Shown here: positions 18,115 through 29,071 of the stretch, in pieces
Layout of the letters: each line of letters opens with the position of its first letter
How positions within the stretch are numbered: position 1 is the stretch's first letter
Source: Enterobacter kobei
GTDB taxonomy: Bacteria; Pseudomonadota; Gammaproteobacteria; Enterobacterales; Enterobacteriaceae
Assembly (NCBI RefSeq): GCF_001729765.1
Contig: NZ_CP017181.1
Coordinates: 620,001 to 684,000 of the forward strand
Direction of reading: 5' to 3'
Length of the DNA stretch: 64,000 nucleotides
Made by a program: the position numbers and the translations under genes
The notes under the pieces: model-generated
The model's input: only the letters and a program-made list of their open reading frames with translations
What the model was told of the DNA's origin: nothing
The model's database searches: none

Positions 18115-20028
18115 ATGGGTAAAATTATTGGTATCGACCTGGGTACGACCAACTCTTGTGTAGCGATTATGGACGGCACTACTGCACGCGTGCTGGAGAA
18201 CGCCGAGGGCGATCGCACCACGCCTTCTATCATTGCTTATACCCAGGATGGTGAAACTCTGGTTGGTCAGCCGGCTAAACGTCAGGCAGTGACAAACCCG
18301 CAAAATACCCTGTTTGCGATTAAACGCCTGATCGGCCGCCGCTTCCAGGACGAAGAAGTTCAGCGTGACGTTTCTATCATGCCTTACAAAATCATCGCAG
18401 CAGATAACGGCGATGCATGGCTTGATGTGAAAGGCACCAAAACTGCACCACCGCAGATCTCTGCTGAAGTGCTGAAAAAAATGAAGAAAACTGCTGAAGA
18501 TTACCTGGGTGAGCCAGTAACTGAAGCCGTTATCACCGTACCTGCCTACTTTAACGATGCTCAGCGTCAGGCTACCAAAGATGCTGGCCGTATCGCAGGT
18601 CTGGAAGTAAAACGTATCATCAACGAACCTACCGCAGCGGCTCTGGCTTACGGTCTGGATAAAGAAGTGGGCAACCGCACTATCGCGGTTTACGACCTGG
18701 GTGGTGGTACCTTCGATATCTCTATTATCGAAATCGACGAAGTTGACGGCGAAAAAACCTTCGAAGTTCTGGCAACCAACGGTGATACCCACCTGGGTGG
18801 TGAAGACTTCGATACCCGTCTGATCAACTACCTCGTAGACGAGTTCAAGAAAGATCAGGGCATCGACCTGCGTAACGACCCGCTGGCCATGCAGCGCCTG
18901 AAAGAAGCCGCTGAGAAAGCGAAGATCGAACTGTCTTCCGCTCAGCAGACCGACGTTAACCTGCCGTACATTACTGCAGATGCGACCGGTCCTAAACACA
19001 TGAACATCAAAGTGACCCGTGCAAAACTGGAAAGCCTGGTCGAAGACCTGGTGAACCGTTCTATCGAGCCACTGAAAGTTGCTCTGCAGGATGCTGGCCT
19101 GTCCGTGTCTGATATCAATGACGTTATCCTCGTTGGTGGTCAGACCCGTATGCCAATGGTCCAGAAGAAAGTGGCTGAGTTCTTCGGTAAAGAGCCACGT
19201 AAAGATGTTAACCCGGACGAAGCCGTTGCTATCGGTGCTGCCGTTCAGGGTGGCGTATTGACTGGTGAAGTGAAAGACGTTCTGCTGCTGGACGTTACCC
19301 CGCTGTCTCTGGGTATCGAAACCATGGGCGGCGTGATGACTGCGCTGATCACTAAAAACACCACTATCCCGACCAAGCACAGCCAGGTGTTCTCTACCGC
19401 TGAAGACAACCAGTCTGCGGTAACCATCCATGTGCTGCAGGGTGAGCGTAAACGTGCGTCTGATAACAAATCTCTGGGTCAGTTCAACCTGGATGGTATC
19501 AACCCGGCACCACGCGGCATGCCGCAGATCGAAGTGACCTTCGATATCGATGCTGACGGTATCCTGCACGTTTCCGCGAAAGACAAAAACAGCGGTAAAG
19601 AGCAGAAGATCACCATTAAGGCTTCTTCCGGTCTGAACGAAGAAGAGATCCAGAAAATGGTTCGTGAAGCAGAAGCGAACGCGGAATCTGACCGTAAGTT
19701 CGAAGAGCTGGTTCAGACCCGTAACCAGGGTGACCATCTGCTGCACAGCACCCGTAAGCAGGTTGAAGAAGCGGGCGACAAACTGCCAGCGGAAGATAAA
19801 ACGGCTATCGAAGCTGCACTGACCGCGCTGGAAACGTCTCTGAAAGGCGAAGACAAAGCGGATATCGAAGCGAAGATGCAGGAGCTGGCACAGGCTTCCC
19901 AGAAGCTGATGGAAATTGCTCAGCAGCAGCACGCGCAGCAGCAAGCGGGCGCTGACGCTTCCGCGAACAACGCGAAAGACGACGACGTTGTCGACGCTGA
20001 GTTCGAAGAAGTTAAAGACAAAAAATAA
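18115..20028 (+). CDS. dnaK: Hsp70 chaperone DnaK
   Basis: 637 residues. ATPase domain (1 to about 385): [46 protein letters not shown]. The interdomain linker is [13 protein letters not shown]; the substrate-binding domain and helical lid follow, with C-terminal [11 protein letters not shown]. It folds and refolds proteins with DnaJ and GrpE and holds sigma-32 in an inactive state. GTGGAG precedes the ATG, and codon use is that of a highly expressed gene. An 87-base gap with a strong hairpin separates it from dnaJ. Confidence 0.99.
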   Translation: MGKIIGIDLGTTNSCVAIMDGTTARVLENAEGDRTTPSIIAYTQDGETLVGQPAKRQAVTNPQNTLFAIKRLIGRRFQDEEVQRDVSIMPYKIIAADNGDAWLDVKGTKTAPPQISAEVLKKMKKTAEDYLGEPVTEAVITVPAYFNDAQRQATKDAGRIAGLEVKRIINEPTAAALAYGLDKEVGNRTIAVYDLGGGTFDISIIEIDEVDGEKTFEVLATNGDTHLGGEDFDTRLINYLVDEFKKDQGIDLRNDPLAMQRLKEAAEKAKIELSSAQQTDVNLPYITADATGPKHMNIKVTRAKLESLVEDLVNRSIEPLKVALQDAGLSVSDINDVILVGGQTRMPMVQKKVAEFFGKEPRKDVNPDEAVAIGAAVQGGVLTGEVKDVLLLDVTPLSLGIETMGGVMTALITKNTTIPTKHSQVFSTAEDNQSAVTIHVLQGERKRASDNKSLGQFNLDGINPAPRGMPQIEVTFDIDADGILHVSAKDKNSGKEQKITIKASSGLNEEEIQKMVREAEANAESDRKFEELVQTRNQGDHLLHSTRKQVEEAGDKLPAEDKTAIEAALTALETSLKGEDKADIEAKMQELAQASQKLMEIAQQQHAQQQAGADASANNAKDDDVVDAEFEEVKDKK

Positions 20029-20054
20029 TCGCCCTGATGCAGGGTAATTAATCG

Positions 20055-20087
20055 GCACGGGCGTAGGAGAACTCTCCACGCCCGTGC
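20055..20087 (+). other. Long hairpin in the dnaK-dnaJ spacer
   Basis: GCACGGGCGT (20055-20064) pairs with ACGCCCGTGC (20078-20087). Inside, GGAG pairs with CTCC with one bulged A. The downstream T-run expected of a terminator is missing. It probably lowers dnaJ output or protects the dnaK mRNA end, rather than acting as a full terminator. Confidence 0.6.
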
Positions 20088-20115
20088 TCGCATGTTAAGG
20101 GGCTTAAAAAAACCA

Positions 20116-21261
20116 ATGGCAAAGCAAGACTATTACGAGATTTTAGGCGTTCCGAAAACTGCGGAAGAGCGTGAAATCAAAAAGGCGTATAAGCGCCTGG
20201 CCATGAAATTCCACCCGGACCGCAACCAGGGGGATAAAGAGGCTGAAGCAAAATTTAAAGAGATCAAAGAAGCCTACGAAGTCCTGACCGATGCACAAAA
20301 ACGTGCGGCCTATGACCAGTACGGCCACGCAGCCTTTGAACAGGGCGGCATGGGCGGCGGCGGATTCGGTGGCGGCGGCTTTGGCGGCGGTGCTGATTTC
20401 AGCGACATCTTCGGCGACGTGTTCGGCGATATCTTTGGCGGCGGTCGTGGTCGTCAGCGCGCAGCGCGCGGCGCAGACCTGCGCTACAACATGGAGCTGA
20501 CGCTGGAAGAGGCCGTTCGCGGTGTCACCAAAGAGATCCGTATCCCGACGCTGGAAGAGTGTGACGTGTGCCACGGCAGCGGCGCGAAAGCGGGTACCCA
20601 GCCGCAGACCTGTCCAACCTGTCACGGTTCCGGTCAGGTGCAGATGCGTCAGGGCTTCTTCGCAGTACAGCAGGCCTGTCCTCACTGTCATGGCCGCGGT
20701 ACGCTGATTAAAGATCCGTGCACTAAATGCCACGGTCATGGTCGCGTTGAGAAAACCAAGACCCTGTCCGTCAAAATCCCGGCAGGCGTGGATACGGGCG
20801 ACCGCATCCGTCTGGCAGGTGAAGGTGAAGCCGGTGAGCACGGCGCACCGGCAGGCGATCTGTACGTTCAGGTTCAGGTGAAGCAGCATGCCATCTTCGA
20901 GCGTGAAGGTAACAACCTGTACTGTGAAGTGCCGATCAACTTCGCCATGGCGGCGCTCGGTGGTGAAATTGAAGTGCCTACCCTGGATGGTCGCGTCAAT
21001 CTGAAGATCCCGGGCGAAACCCAGACCGGTAAGCTGTTCCGCATGCGCGGTAAAGGCGTGAAGTCCGTTCGCGGCGGTGCTCAGGGCGACCTGCTGTGCC
21101 GTGTGGTTGTAGAAACCCCAGTGGGGCTGAACGACAAGCAGAAACAGCTACTGAAAGAGCTGCAGGAGAGCTTTGGCGGCCCAACGGGCGAGAAAAACAG
21201 CCCGCGCTCCAAAAGCTTCTTTGATGGCGTCAAAAAATTCTTCGACGATTTGACCCGCTAA
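20116..21261 (+). CDS. dnaJ: Hsp40 co-chaperone DnaJ
   Basis: 381 residues, starting at [15 protein letters not shown] (20116). The J domain (1-70) has HPD in [11 protein letters not shown] Gly/Phe-rich region (about 75-115) is followed by four CxxCxGxG zinc motifs ([32 protein letters not shown]; about 145-205) and the C-terminal substrate domains. It stimulates the DnaK ATPase and delivers substrates. A few upstream in-frame codons (MLRGLKKP) are not part of the family N-terminus. A terminator follows. Confidence 0.98.
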   Translation: MAKQDYYEILGVPKTAEEREIKKAYKRLAMKFHPDRNQGDKEAEAKFKEIKEAYEVLTDAQKRAAYDQYGHAAFEQGGMGGGGFGGGGFGGGADFSDIFGDVFGDIFGGGRGRQRAARGADLRYNMELTLEEAVRGVTKEIRIPTLEECDVCHGSGAKAGTQPQTCPTCHGSGQVQMRQGFFAVQQACPHCHGRGTLIKDPCTKCHGHGRVEKTKTLSVKIPAGVDTGDRIRLAGEGEAGEHGAPAGDLYVQVQVKQHAIFEREGNNLYCEVPINFAMAALGGEIEVPTLDGRVNLKIPGETQTGKLFRMRGKGVKSVRGGAQGDLLCRVVVETPVGLNDKQKQLLKELQESFGGPTGEKNSPRSKSFFDGVKKFFDDLTR

Positions 21262-21287
21262 TCTGTTAGCCGGTTTTCCACGATATA

Positions 21288-21316
21288 AAGCCTGGAAGCG
21301 ATTCCGGGCTTTTTTA
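21288..21316 (+). terminator. dnaKJ terminator
   Basis: Stem AAGCCTGGAA / TTCCGGGCTT with one G-T pair and a 4-base loop, followed by TTTTTATTTT. Confidence 0.88.
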
Positions 21317-21433
21317 TTTTGGGGGATAGATCGGTAAAACTGAGTCTACACTCAATATTAATCTGTTTTTGCCGAGCTATTTGGCTTGGTATTATGGTTT
21401 TATCGAGGTATTGTTGTAAAAGAGAGAACTTAA

Positions 21434-22609
21434 ATGAAATTACTACACCGTTTCTTTAGCAGTGAGGCGTCCGGTGGTGTGATCCTGATTATTGCCGCGG
21501 CAGCCGCAATGGTGCTGGCGAACCTGGGCATGACGCGCGATCTCTATCACGCATTTTTGGAAACACCCGTTGAGCTGAAGGTCGGGGCGCTGGAAATTAA
21601 CAAGAACATGCTGCTGTGGATCAACGATGCGCTAATGGCGGTGTTCTTCCTGCTGGTGGGACTTGAGGTCAAACGGGAGCTGGTGTTGGGCTCCCTCGCC
21701 AGCCGTCAGCGCGCCGCCTTTCCGGTGATCGCCGCTATCGGCGGGATGGTCGTTCCGGCACTGCTGTTCCTTGCGTTTACCTGGCAGGATCCTGTTGCGC
21801 GTGACGGGTGGGCTATCCCGGCGGCAACGGATATCGCGTTTGCGCTCGGTGTCTTAGCCTTGCTCGGCAGCCGCGTGCCGATGGCGTTGAAAATCTTCCT
21901 GATGGCGCTGGCGATCATTGATGATCTGGGCGCGATCGTGATTATCGCGCTGTTTTATACCAGCGATCTGTCGATTCTGTCGCTGAGCGTGGCAGCAGGT
22001 GCAATTGCGGTCCTGGCGCTGCTGAACATTTTCAATGTCCGCCGCATCGGCATTTACATCCTCGTGGGGATGGTACTCTGGACAGCGGTATTGAAATCCG
22101 GCGTGCATGCCACGCTGGCCGGGGTGATTGTTGGCTTCTTTGTGCCGCTAAAACCGCAGGAGGGTAAATCCCCTGCTAAACAGCTTGAGCACGTCCTGCA
22201 CCCGTGGGTCGCCTTTATGATCCTGCCACTGTTTGCCTTTGCTAACGCCGGTGTTTCCCTGCAGGGCGTGACGCTGGATGGGCTGACGTCTGTCCTTCCG
22301 CTGGGCATTATTGCCGGGCTGTTTATTGGTAAACCGCTGGGGATCAGCCTGTTCTGCTGGCTGGCGCTGAAGATGAAGCTGGCATCGCTGCCGAACGGCA
22401 CCACCTTTGGTCAGATTATGGCTGTCGGCGTGCTGTGTGGTATTGGATTTACCATGTCGATCTTTATCTCGACGCTGGCGTTTGGCGCAAATGCCCCTGA
22501 ACTCATCGTCTGGGCGAAGCTCGGCATTCTTATCGGGTCATTACTGGCCGCGGTAATCGGTTATACCTTGTTGAAGGTGAAATTGCCCGGACAGGCTGTC
22601 CAGGCATAA
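21434..22609 (+). CDS. nhaA: Na+/H+ antiporter NhaA
   Basis: 391 residues with about 12 membrane segments. The ion-binding Asp133 ([13 protein letters not shown]) and the pair Asp163-Asp164 ([12 protein letters not shown]) are at the same numbers as in E. coli. It exports Na+ and Li+ in exchange for two protons, mostly at alkaline pH. AAGAGAG precedes the ATG. Its activator nhaR lies 57 bases downstream. The hok/sok and IS186 sequences that precede nhaA in E. coli K-12 are absent. Confidence 0.97.
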   Translation: MKLLHRFFSSEASGGVILIIAAAAAMVLANLGMTRDLYHAFLETPVELKVGALEINKNMLLWINDALMAVFFLLVGLEVKRELVLGSLASRQRAAFPVIAAIGGMVVPALLFLAFTWQDPVARDGWAIPAATDIAFALGVLALLGSRVPMALKIFLMALAIIDDLGAIVIIALFYTSDLSILSLSVAAGAIAVLALLNIFNVRRIGIYILVGMVLWTAVLKSGVHATLAGVIVGFFVPLKPQEGKSPAKQLEHVLHPWVAFMILPLFAFANAGVSLQGVTLDGLTSVLPLGIIAGLFIGKPLGISLFCWLALKMKLASLPNGTTFGQIMAVGVLCGIGFTMSIFISTLAFGANAPELIVWAKLGILIGSLLAAVIGYTLLKVKLPGQAVQA

Positions 22610-22666
22610 CGGAAACCGGGAGAAGATGAGCCTTCTCCCGTTACATACTCAGGGAGTGAAGACGCT

Positions 22667-23566
22667 ATGTCTCATTTGAATTACAACCATCTTTACTACT
22701 TCTGGCACGTCTACAAGCAGGGCTCGGTGGTGGGGGCGGCTGAGGCGCTCTATCTCACGCCGCAGACCATTACCGGCCAAATCAAGGCGCTGGAAGAGCG
22801 CCTGCAGGGCAAGCTGTTCAAGCGTAAAGGCCGCGGGATTGAGCCAAGCGAACTTGGGGAACTGGTCTTTCGCTATGCGGACAAGATGTTCACCCTGAGC
22901 CAGGAGATGCTGGATATCGTCAACTATCGCAAAGAGTCTAACCTGCTCTTTGACGTCGGCGTGGCGGATGCGCTGTCCAAACGGCTGGTGAGCGGCGTGC
23001 TGGATGCCGCGGTGGTGGAAGATGAACAAATCCACCTGCGCTGCTTTGAATCTACCCACGAGATGCTGCTGGAACAGCTGAGCCAGCATAAGCTGGATAT
23101 GATTATCTCGGACTGCCCCATCGACTCCACGCAGCAGGAAGGGCTGTTCTCAGTGAAGATTGGCGAATGCGGTGTCAGCTTCTGGTGCATTAATCCGCCG
23201 CCGGAAAAACCCTTCCCGGCCTGTCTGGAAGAGCGTCGCTTATTGGTGCCGGGAAGGCGGTCAATGCTCGGGCGTAAGCTGTTGAACTGGTTTAACTCGC
23301 AGGGGCTGAAGGTGGAGATCCTCGGTGAATTCGACGATGCGGCACTGATGAAAGCCTTTGGCGAAGCGCACAATGCCATCTTCGTTGCGCCAACGCTGTA
23401 CGTGCTCGATCTCTATTCAGACAACAAGATTACGGAGATTGGCAGAGTGGATAACGTGATGGAGGAGTATCACGCCATATTTGCCGAAAGAATGATTCAG
23501 CACCCGGCGGTGCAGCGAATCTGCAACCGTGACTACTCGGCGCTGTTTACGCCACCGGCAATCTGA
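22667..23566 (+). CDS. nhaR: LysR-family activator NhaR
   Basis: 299 residues. The N-terminal helix-turn-helix has [20 protein letters not shown] near residues 19-38; the substrate-binding domain follows. It activates nhaA in response to Na+ and, in E. coli, also osmC and pgaABCD. The ATG at 22667 is two codons downstream of the start I recall for E. coli NhaR. A shared terminator separates it from convergent rpsT. Confidence 0.95.
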   Translation: MSHLNYNHLYYFWHVYKQGSVVGAAEALYLTPQTITGQIKALEERLQGKLFKRKGRGIEPSELGELVFRYADKMFTLSQEMLDIVNYRKESNLLFDVGVADALSKRLVSGVLDAAVVEDEQIHLRCFESTHEMLLEQLSQHKLDMIISDCPIDSTQQEGLFSVKIGECGVSFWCINPPPEKPFPACLEERRLLVPGRRSMLGRKLLNWFNSQGLKVEILGEFDDAALMKAFGEAHNAIFVAPTLYVLDLYSDNKITEIGRVDNVMEEYHAIFAERMIQHPAVQRICNRDYSALFTPPAI

Positions 23567-23574
23567 AGACATAA

Positions 23575-23600
23575 AAAAACCCGCGTTAAGCGGGTTCTTT
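23575..23600. terminator. Bidirectional terminator between nhaR and rpsT
   Basis: Stem AACCCGC / GCGGGTT with a 5-base loop, flanked by an A-run (left) and TTCTTT (right). It terminates both convergent genes. Confidence 0.85.
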
Positions 23601-23623
23601 AAACAAGCAACAACAAGTAGCGA

Positions 23624-23920
<297 letters not shown>

Positions 23921-23933
23921 TCAAAGGCCGAGG

Positions 23934-23962
23934 AATATGCCCTCTTTGCCTTCTTTTGTCAA
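23934..23962 (-). promoter_or_regulatory. rpsT promoter (P2-like)
   Basis: On the minus strand, TTGACA (23962-23957) and CATATT (23939-23934) are 17 bases apart, about 50 bases upstream of the rpsT start. This corresponds to the main downstream promoter of E. coli rpsT. Confidence 0.65.
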
Positions 23963-24214
23963 TGGATTTGTGCAAATAAGCGCCGTTAAAAAGCGACGCT
24001 ACGTTACGTAGTGATGGCGCAGGATTCTACCAGCTTGTCTTGCGTGAATACAGCCTTTCGGCATAAAAATCGCAGTTCACGCGCAGATTTTTTCGCTGTG
24101 AAAGGTCAGCCTGATGAAATCATTACGGCTTTCTGTTTTGCGCGAACAATCGCCGGTTAACCTTAACCGCGGTACAAGGTATACTTTGGCGATTTTCACT
24201 GTTTTGAGCCAGAC
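23963..24214. other. rpsT-ribF intergenic region without a supported gene
   Basis: A second rpsT promoter on the minus strand and the ribF promoter on the plus strand are expected here. A stretch at about 23995-24066 resembles the beginning of the E. coli yaaY frame (LRSDGAGFYQL), but it has no start codon and stops at 24064. I do not call a gene. Confidence 0.4.
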
Positions 24215-25141
24215 ATGAAGCTGATACGCGGCATACATAATCTCAGCAGCGCACCACACGGGTGCGTGCTGACTATTGGTAATTTCGACGGCGTGCATCG
24301 TGGTCATCAGGCGCTGTTGCAGGGATTGCGTAAAGAGGGGGAGGCCCGTGGCCTGCCCGTGGTGGTGATGATTTTCGAACCGCAACCGCTGGAGCTGTTT
24401 GCGGGGGATAAATCGCCCGCCCGTCTCACTCGCCTGCGTGAGAAGCTGCGCTACCTGGCAGAGTCCGGCGTGGACTACGTGCTGTGCGTGCGTTTCGATC
24501 GTCGCTTTGCCGCACTGACAGCACAAAATTTCGTCAGCGACCTGCTGGTTAAGCGTCTTGGCGTACAGTTTCTCGCCGTGGGGGATGATTTCCGCTTTGG
24601 CGCTGGTCGGCAGGGCGATTTCTTGCTATTACAGAAGGCGGGCCTGGAGTACGGTTTTGACGTGACCAGCGCGATGACCTTCTGTGAAGGCGGCGTGCGC
24701 GTCAGCAGCACGGCGGTGCGTCAGGCGCTGGCGAATGATGAACTGGATACGGCAGAAACGCTGCTGGGGCATCCGTTTACCATCTCAGGCCGCGTCGTGC
24801 ATGGCGACGCCCTGGGGCGCACGATAGGTTTCCCGACGGCGAATATCCCGCTGCGTCGTCAGGTTTCCCCGGTTAAAGGGGTCTATGCGGTGGAAGTGGC
24901 AGGACTGGGCGATAAGCCGTTTTACGGCGTTGCCAACATTGGCACGCGTCCCACTGTCGCCGGTGTACGTCAACAGTTAGAAGTGCACCTGCTGGACGTT
25001 GTAATGGACCTTTATGGTCGCCATATAGATGTAATACTGCGTAAAAAAATACGCAATGAGCAGCGATTTGCTTCACTGGATGAACTAAAAGCGCAGATTG
25101 CGCGTGATGAATTGACGGCCCGCGAGTTTTTTGGGCTATGA
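24215..25141 (+). CDS. ribF: Bifunctional riboflavin kinase / FAD synthetase
   Basis: 308 residues. The N-terminal FMN adenylyltransferase domain has LTIGNFDGVHRGHQALL (near 20-36) and RLGVQFLAVGDDFRFG. The C-terminal riboflavin kinase domain (about 185-308) has GRTIGFPTANIPL and KGVYAV. It makes FMN and then FAD. It opens the cluster ribF-ileS-lspA-fkpB-ispH; ileS begins 45 bases later. Confidence 0.97.
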   Translation: MKLIRGIHNLSSAPHGCVLTIGNFDGVHRGHQALLQGLRKEGEARGLPVVVMIFEPQPLELFAGDKSPARLTRLREKLRYLAESGVDYVLCVRFDRRFAALTAQNFVSDLLVKRLGVQFLAVGDDFRFGAGRQGDFLLLQKAGLEYGFDVTSAMTFCEGGVRVSSTAVRQALANDELDTAETLLGHPFTISGRVVHGDALGRTIGFPTANIPLRRQVSPVKGVYAVEVAGLGDKPFYGVANIGTRPTVAGVRQQLEVHLLDVVMDLYGRHIDVILRKKIRNEQRFASLDELKAQIARDELTAREFFGL

Positions 25142-25186
25142 ACCCGGCTTAAATGCCTACGTGATAAATACGGAACCGAGAATCTG

Positions 25187-28003
25187 ATGAGTGACTATAA
25201 ATCAACCCTGAATTTGCCGGAAACAGGGTTCCCGATGCGCGGCGATCTCGCCAAGCGCGAACCGGGAATGCTGGCGCGTTGGACCGATGATGACCTGTAC
25301 GGCATCATTCGTGCAGCCAAAAAAGGCAAAAAAACCTTCATTCTGCATGATGGCCCTCCCTATGCGAATGGCAGCATTCATATTGGTCACTCTGTAAACA
25401 AGATTCTGAAAGACATTATCGTGAAGTCCAAAGGCCTCACGGGATATGACTCGCCTTACGTTCCGGGCTGGGACTGCCACGGTCTGCCAATCGAGCTGAA
25501 AGTAGAGCAAGAGTTTGGCAAGCCAGGTGAGAAGTTCACCGCCGCTGAGTTCCGTGCAAAATGCCGCGAATACGCTGCCACGCAGGTTGACGGCCAGCGT
25601 GCGGACTTTATCCGTCTGGGTGTATTGGGCGATTGGTCGCACCCGTACCTGACTATGGACTTCAAAACTGAAGCCAACATCATCCGTGCGCTGGGCAAAA
25701 TCATCGGTAACGGCCATCTGCACAAAGGCGCGAAGCCGGTGCACTGGTGCGTGGACTGCCGTTCTGCGCTGGCAGAAGCCGAAGTAGAGTATTACGACAA
25801 AACCTCGCCTTCTATCGACGTGGCGTTCGACGCTGTCGATCAGGATGCGGTGAAAGCCAAATTTGGCGTCTCCTCCGTTAACGGCCCGGTCTCGCTGGTG
25901 ATCTGGACCACCACGCCGTGGACGCTGCCAGCCAACCGTGCAATCTCTCTGTCCGGTGAGTTTGACTACGCGCTGGTGCAAATTGAGGGTCGCGCGGTTA
26001 TCCTGGCGAAAGATCTGGTGGAGAGCGTGCTGAAACGCGCGAACATCACCGACTACACAGTGCTGGGTACCGTGAAAGGCGACGCGCTGGAACTGATGCG
26101 CTTCAAACACCCGTTCCTGGGCTTCGACGTTCCGGCCATCCTGGGCGACCACGTTACGCTGGAAGCTGGTACCGGTGCGGTACACACCGCCGGTGGTCAC
26201 GGCCCTGACGACTACAACATCAGCCTGAAGTACGGTCTGGAAATCGCTAACCCGGTGGGGCCGGACGGCTCGTACCTGCCTGGTACTTATCCGGCTCTGG
26301 ACGGTATCAACGTCTTTAAAGCCAACGACATCATCGTGGATATGCTGCGCACCAGCGGCGCACTGCTGCACGTTGAGAAAATGCAGCACAGCTATCCATG
26401 CTGCTGGCGTCACAAGACGCCGATCATCTTCCGTGCAACCCCGCAGTGGTTCGTCAGCATGGATCAGAAAGGCCTGCGTGAGCAGTCTCTGAAAGAGATC
26501 AAAGGCGTGCAGTGGATCCCGGACTGGGGCCAGGCGCGTATCGAATCCATGGTCGCTAACCGTCCTGACTGGTGTATCTCTCGTCAGCGTACCTGGGGCG
26601 TGCCGATGTCTCTGTTCGTACATAAAGAGACGCAGGAACTGCACCCGAATACCCTGGAACTGATGGAAGAAGTGGCGAAGCGCGTCGAAGTTGACGGCAT
26701 TCAGGCGTGGTGGGATCTCGATGCCCGCGACATCCTGGGCGCGGACGCGGACAACTACGAGAAAGTGCCAGATACCCTGGACGTGTGGTTCGACTCTGGT
26801 TCGACCCACGCCTCGGTGGTTGACGTGCGTCCAGAGTTTGCCGGTCACGCTGCCGACATGTATCTGGAAGGGTCTGACCAACACCGCGGCTGGTTCATGT
26901 CATCCCTGATGATCTCCACCGCCATGAAAGGTAAAGCACCTTATCGCCAGGTACTGACTCACGGCTTCACCGTGGATGGTCAGGGTCGTAAGATGTCTAA
27001 ATCCATCGGTAACACCGTTTCTCCGCAGGATGTGATGAACAAGCTGGGCGCAGATATCCTGCGTCTGTGGGTGGCTTCTACCGACTACACCGGCGAAATG
27101 GCAGTGTCTGACGAGATCCTGAAGCGTGCTGCCGACAGCTATCGTCGTATCCGTAACACCGCGCGCTTCCTGCTGGCGAACCTGAACGGTTTTGATCCAG
27201 TGAAGGACATGGTGAAACCGGAAGAGATGGTCGTGCTGGACCGCTGGGCGGTAGGCTGTGCAAAAGCGGCGCAGGACGATATCCTGAAAGCCTATGAGTC
27301 TTATGATTTCCACGAAGTGGTGCAGCGCCTGATGCGCTTCTGCTCCATCGAAATGGGCTCGTTCTATCTCGACATCATCAAAGACCGCCAGTACACCGCG
27401 AAAGCGGACAGCGTGGCGCGTCGTAGCTGCCAGACCGCCCTGTTCCACATCGCTGAAGCGCTGGTGCGGTGGATGGCGCCGATCATGTCCTTCACCGCAG
27501 ATGAAATCTGGGGCTACCTGCCAGGCGACCGTGAGAAATATGTCTTCACGGGCGAGTGGTACGAAGGTCTGTTCGATCTCTCCAGCACCGAAGCGATGAA
27601 CGATGCCTTCTGGGACGAGCTGCTGAAAGTGCGTGGTGAAGTGAACAAGGTTATCGAGCAGGCGCGTGCGGACAAGAAAGTCGGCGGCTCTCTGGAAGCG
27701 GCAGTAACCCTGTACGCCGAACCTGAGCTGGCGGCAAAACTGACCGCGCTGGGTGATGAATTACGATTTGTCCTGTTGACCTCCGGTGCGAAAGTTGCGG
27801 ATTATGCCGAGGCCTCTGCTGATGCTCAGCAGAGCGAGCTGCTCAAAGGACTGAAAGTCGCGCTGAGCAAAGCCGACGGTGAGAAATGCCCGCGTTGCTG
27901 GCATTATACCACGGATGTCGGCCAGGTGGCGGAACACGCAGACATCTGCGGACGCTGTGTAAGCAACGTCGCCGGTGACGGCGAAAAACGTAAGTTTGCC
28001 TGA
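25187..28003 (+). CDS. ileS: Isoleucyl-tRNA synthetase
   Basis: 938 residues, class I synthetase. HIGH lies at 65-68 ([13 protein letters not shown]) and KMSKS near 602-606. An editing (CP1) domain sits between them, with [14 protein letters not shown] and [16 protein letters not shown]. The C-terminal zinc ribbon has CPRCW and CGRC. It charges tRNA-Ile and hydrolyses mischarged Val-tRNA. Its TGA overlaps the lspA ATG by one base. Confidence 0.99.
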   Translation: MSDYKSTLNLPETGFPMRGDLAKREPGMLARWTDDDLYGIIRAAKKGKKTFILHDGPPYANGSIHIGHSVNKILKDIIVKSKGLTGYDSPYVPGWDCHGLPIELKVEQEFGKPGEKFTAAEFRAKCREYAATQVDGQRADFIRLGVLGDWSHPYLTMDFKTEANIIRALGKIIGNGHLHKGAKPVHWCVDCRSALAEAEVEYYDKTSPSIDVAFDAVDQDAVKAKFGVSSVNGPVSLVIWTTTPWTLPANRAISLSGEFDYALVQIEGRAVILAKDLVESVLKRANITDYTVLGTVKGDALELMRFKHPFLGFDVPAILGDHVTLEAGTGAVHTAGGHGPDDYNISLKYGLEIANPVGPDGSYLPGTYPALDGINVFKANDIIVDMLRTSGALLHVEKMQHSYPCCWRHKTPIIFRATPQWFVSMDQKGLREQSLKEIKGVQWIPDWGQARIESMVANRPDWCISRQRTWGVPMSLFVHKETQELHPNTLELMEEVAKRVEVDGIQAWWDLDARDILGADADNYEKVPDTLDVWFDSGSTHASVVDVRPEFAGHAADMYLEGSDQHRGWFMSSLMISTAMKGKAPYRQVLTHGFTVDGQGRKMSKSIGNTVSPQDVMNKLGADILRLWVASTDYTGEMAVSDEILKRAADSYRRIRNTARFLLANLNGFDPVKDMVKPEEMVVLDRWAVGCAKAAQDDILKAYESYDFHEVVQRLMRFCSIEMGSFYLDIIKDRQYTAKADSVARRSCQTALFHIAEALVRWMAPIMSFTADEIWGYLPGDREKYVFTGEWYEGLFDLSSTEAMNDAFWDELLKVRGEVNKVIEQARADKKVGGSLEAAVTLYAEPELAAKLTALGDELRFVLLTSGAKVADYAEASADAQQSELLKGLKVALSKADGEKCPRCWHYTTDVGQVAEHADICGRCVSNVAGDGEKRKFA

Positions 28004-28503
28004 TGAGTAAAACTCTCTGTTCAACAGGACTGCGCTGGCTGTGGCTGGTTGTGGTAGTGCTGATTATCGATCTGGGCAGCAAGTTCCTGATCCTCCAGAA
28101 CTTTGCTCTGGGGGAGACGGTCCCGCTGTTCCCGTCGCTTAACCTGCACTACGCACGTAACTACGGTGCGGCGTTTAGCTTCCTTGCTGACAGCGGTGGC
28201 TGGCAGCGCTGGTTCTTCGCGGGTATCGCTTTAGGTATTTGCGTCATACTGGCAGTGCTGATGTACCGTTCGAAGGCAACGCAAAAGCTGAATAACATCG
28301 CCTACGCGCTGATCATTGGCGGCGCGCTGGGCAATCTGTTCGATCGCCTGTGGCACGGCTTTGTGGTCGATATGATCGACTTCTATGTCGGCGACTGGCA
28401 CTTCGCGACCTTTAACCTCGCCGATAGCGCAATTTGCATCGGTGCGGCGTTAATCGTGCTGGAAGGTTTCTTGCCGAAACCGGCCGCGAAAGAGCAGGCG
28501 TAA
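28003..28503 (+). CDS. lspA: Lipoprotein signal peptidase (signal peptidase II)
   Basis: 166 residues with four membrane segments. The catalytic aspartates are Asp123 (GFVVDMIDF) and Asp141 (FNLADSAI), and the conserved motif NYGAAFSF is near residues 53-60. It removes the signal peptide of diacylated prolipoproteins in the inner membrane. Translationally coupled to ileS. A REP pair follows, before fkpB. Confidence 0.98.
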   Translation: MSKTLCSTGLRWLWLVVVVLIIDLGSKFLILQNFALGETVPLFPSLNLHYARNYGAAFSFLADSGGWQRWFFAGIALGICVILAVLMYRSKATQKLNNIAYALIIGGALGNLFDRLWHGFVVDMIDFYVGDWHFATFNLADSAICIGAALIVLEGFLPKPAAKEQA

Positions 28504-28510
28504 GCATCAA

Positions 28511-28590
28511 TGCCGGGTGGCGCTACGCTTACCCGGCCTACAGAATTTGTGGCCTCCCGTAGGCCCGGTAAGCGTAGCGCCACCGGGCAA
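28511..28590. repeat. REP pair (BIME) between lspA and fkpB
   Basis: TGCCGGGTGGCGCTACGCTT followed by ACCCGGCCTAC, then its inverted copy GTAGGCCCGGTAAGCGTAGC / GCCACCGGGCA. It is the same family as the repeats after thrC. It sits inside a presumed operon, where such elements can modulate relative expression. Confidence 0.85.
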
Positions 28591-28620
28591 CAGGTGACCC
28601 AAAACAAGCGAGCAATTTGC

Positions 28621-29070
28621 ATGTCTAAATCCGTACAGAGCAACAGCGCGGTTCTCGTCCACTTCACGCTGAAGCTGGATGATGGCTCCACGGCTGAATC
28701 CACCCGCAATAACGGCAAACCGGCCCTGTTCCGTCTTGGCGATACCTCCCTGTCTGAAGGTCTTGAGCAGCAGCTTCTTGGCCTGAAAGAGGGCGAGAAA
28801 AAAGCCTTTTCGCTGGAGCCAGATGCTGCGTTTGGTGTGCCAAGCCCGGATCTGATCCAGTATTTCTCGCGTCGCGAATTTATGGACGCTGGTGAGCCGG
28901 AAATCGGGGCGATTATGCTCTTTACCGCTATGGACGGCAGCGAAATGCCTGGTGTGATCCGCGAAATCAACGGTGACTCCATTACCGTTGATTTCAACCA
29001 TCCGCTTGCCGGGCGTACCGTTCATTTTGATGTTGAAGTGCTGGAGATTGACCCAGCACTGGAGGCCTAA
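28621..29070 (+). CDS. fkpB: FKBP-type peptidyl-prolyl isomerase FkpB (SlpA)
   Basis: 149 residues. The start at 28621 ([20 protein letters not shown]) matches the family; the open frame upstream runs into the REP repeat. FKBP signatures: [20 protein letters not shown] and [15 protein letters not shown], with an inserted flap domain in the middle. It is a cytoplasmic isomerase/chaperone of the SlyD type but lacks the His-rich tail of SlyD. The ispH ATG follows one base after its stop. Confidence 0.95.
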   Translation: MSKSVQSNSAVLVHFTLKLDDGSTAESTRNNGKPALFRLGDTSLSEGLEQQLLGLKEGEKKAFSLEPDAAFGVPSPDLIQYFSRREFMDAGEPEIGAIMLFTAMDGSEMPGVIREINGDSITVDFNHPLAGRTVHFDVEVLEIDPALEA

Positions 29071-29071
29071 A

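Noticed and set aside
17998..20079. A 693-codon open frame antisense to dnaK.
   Set aside because: It mirrors the strongly biased codon use of dnaK; such antisense frames over hsp70 genes are a known artefact, and it has no start signal of its own.
25202..26884. A 560-codon open frame antisense to ileS.
   Set aside because: A shadow of a highly expressed gene with RNY-type codon bias; no independent domain is recognisable.
28510..28620. Coding sequence before fkpB.
   Set aside because: The open frame runs through a REP pair and matches no protein; FkpB begins at 28621.
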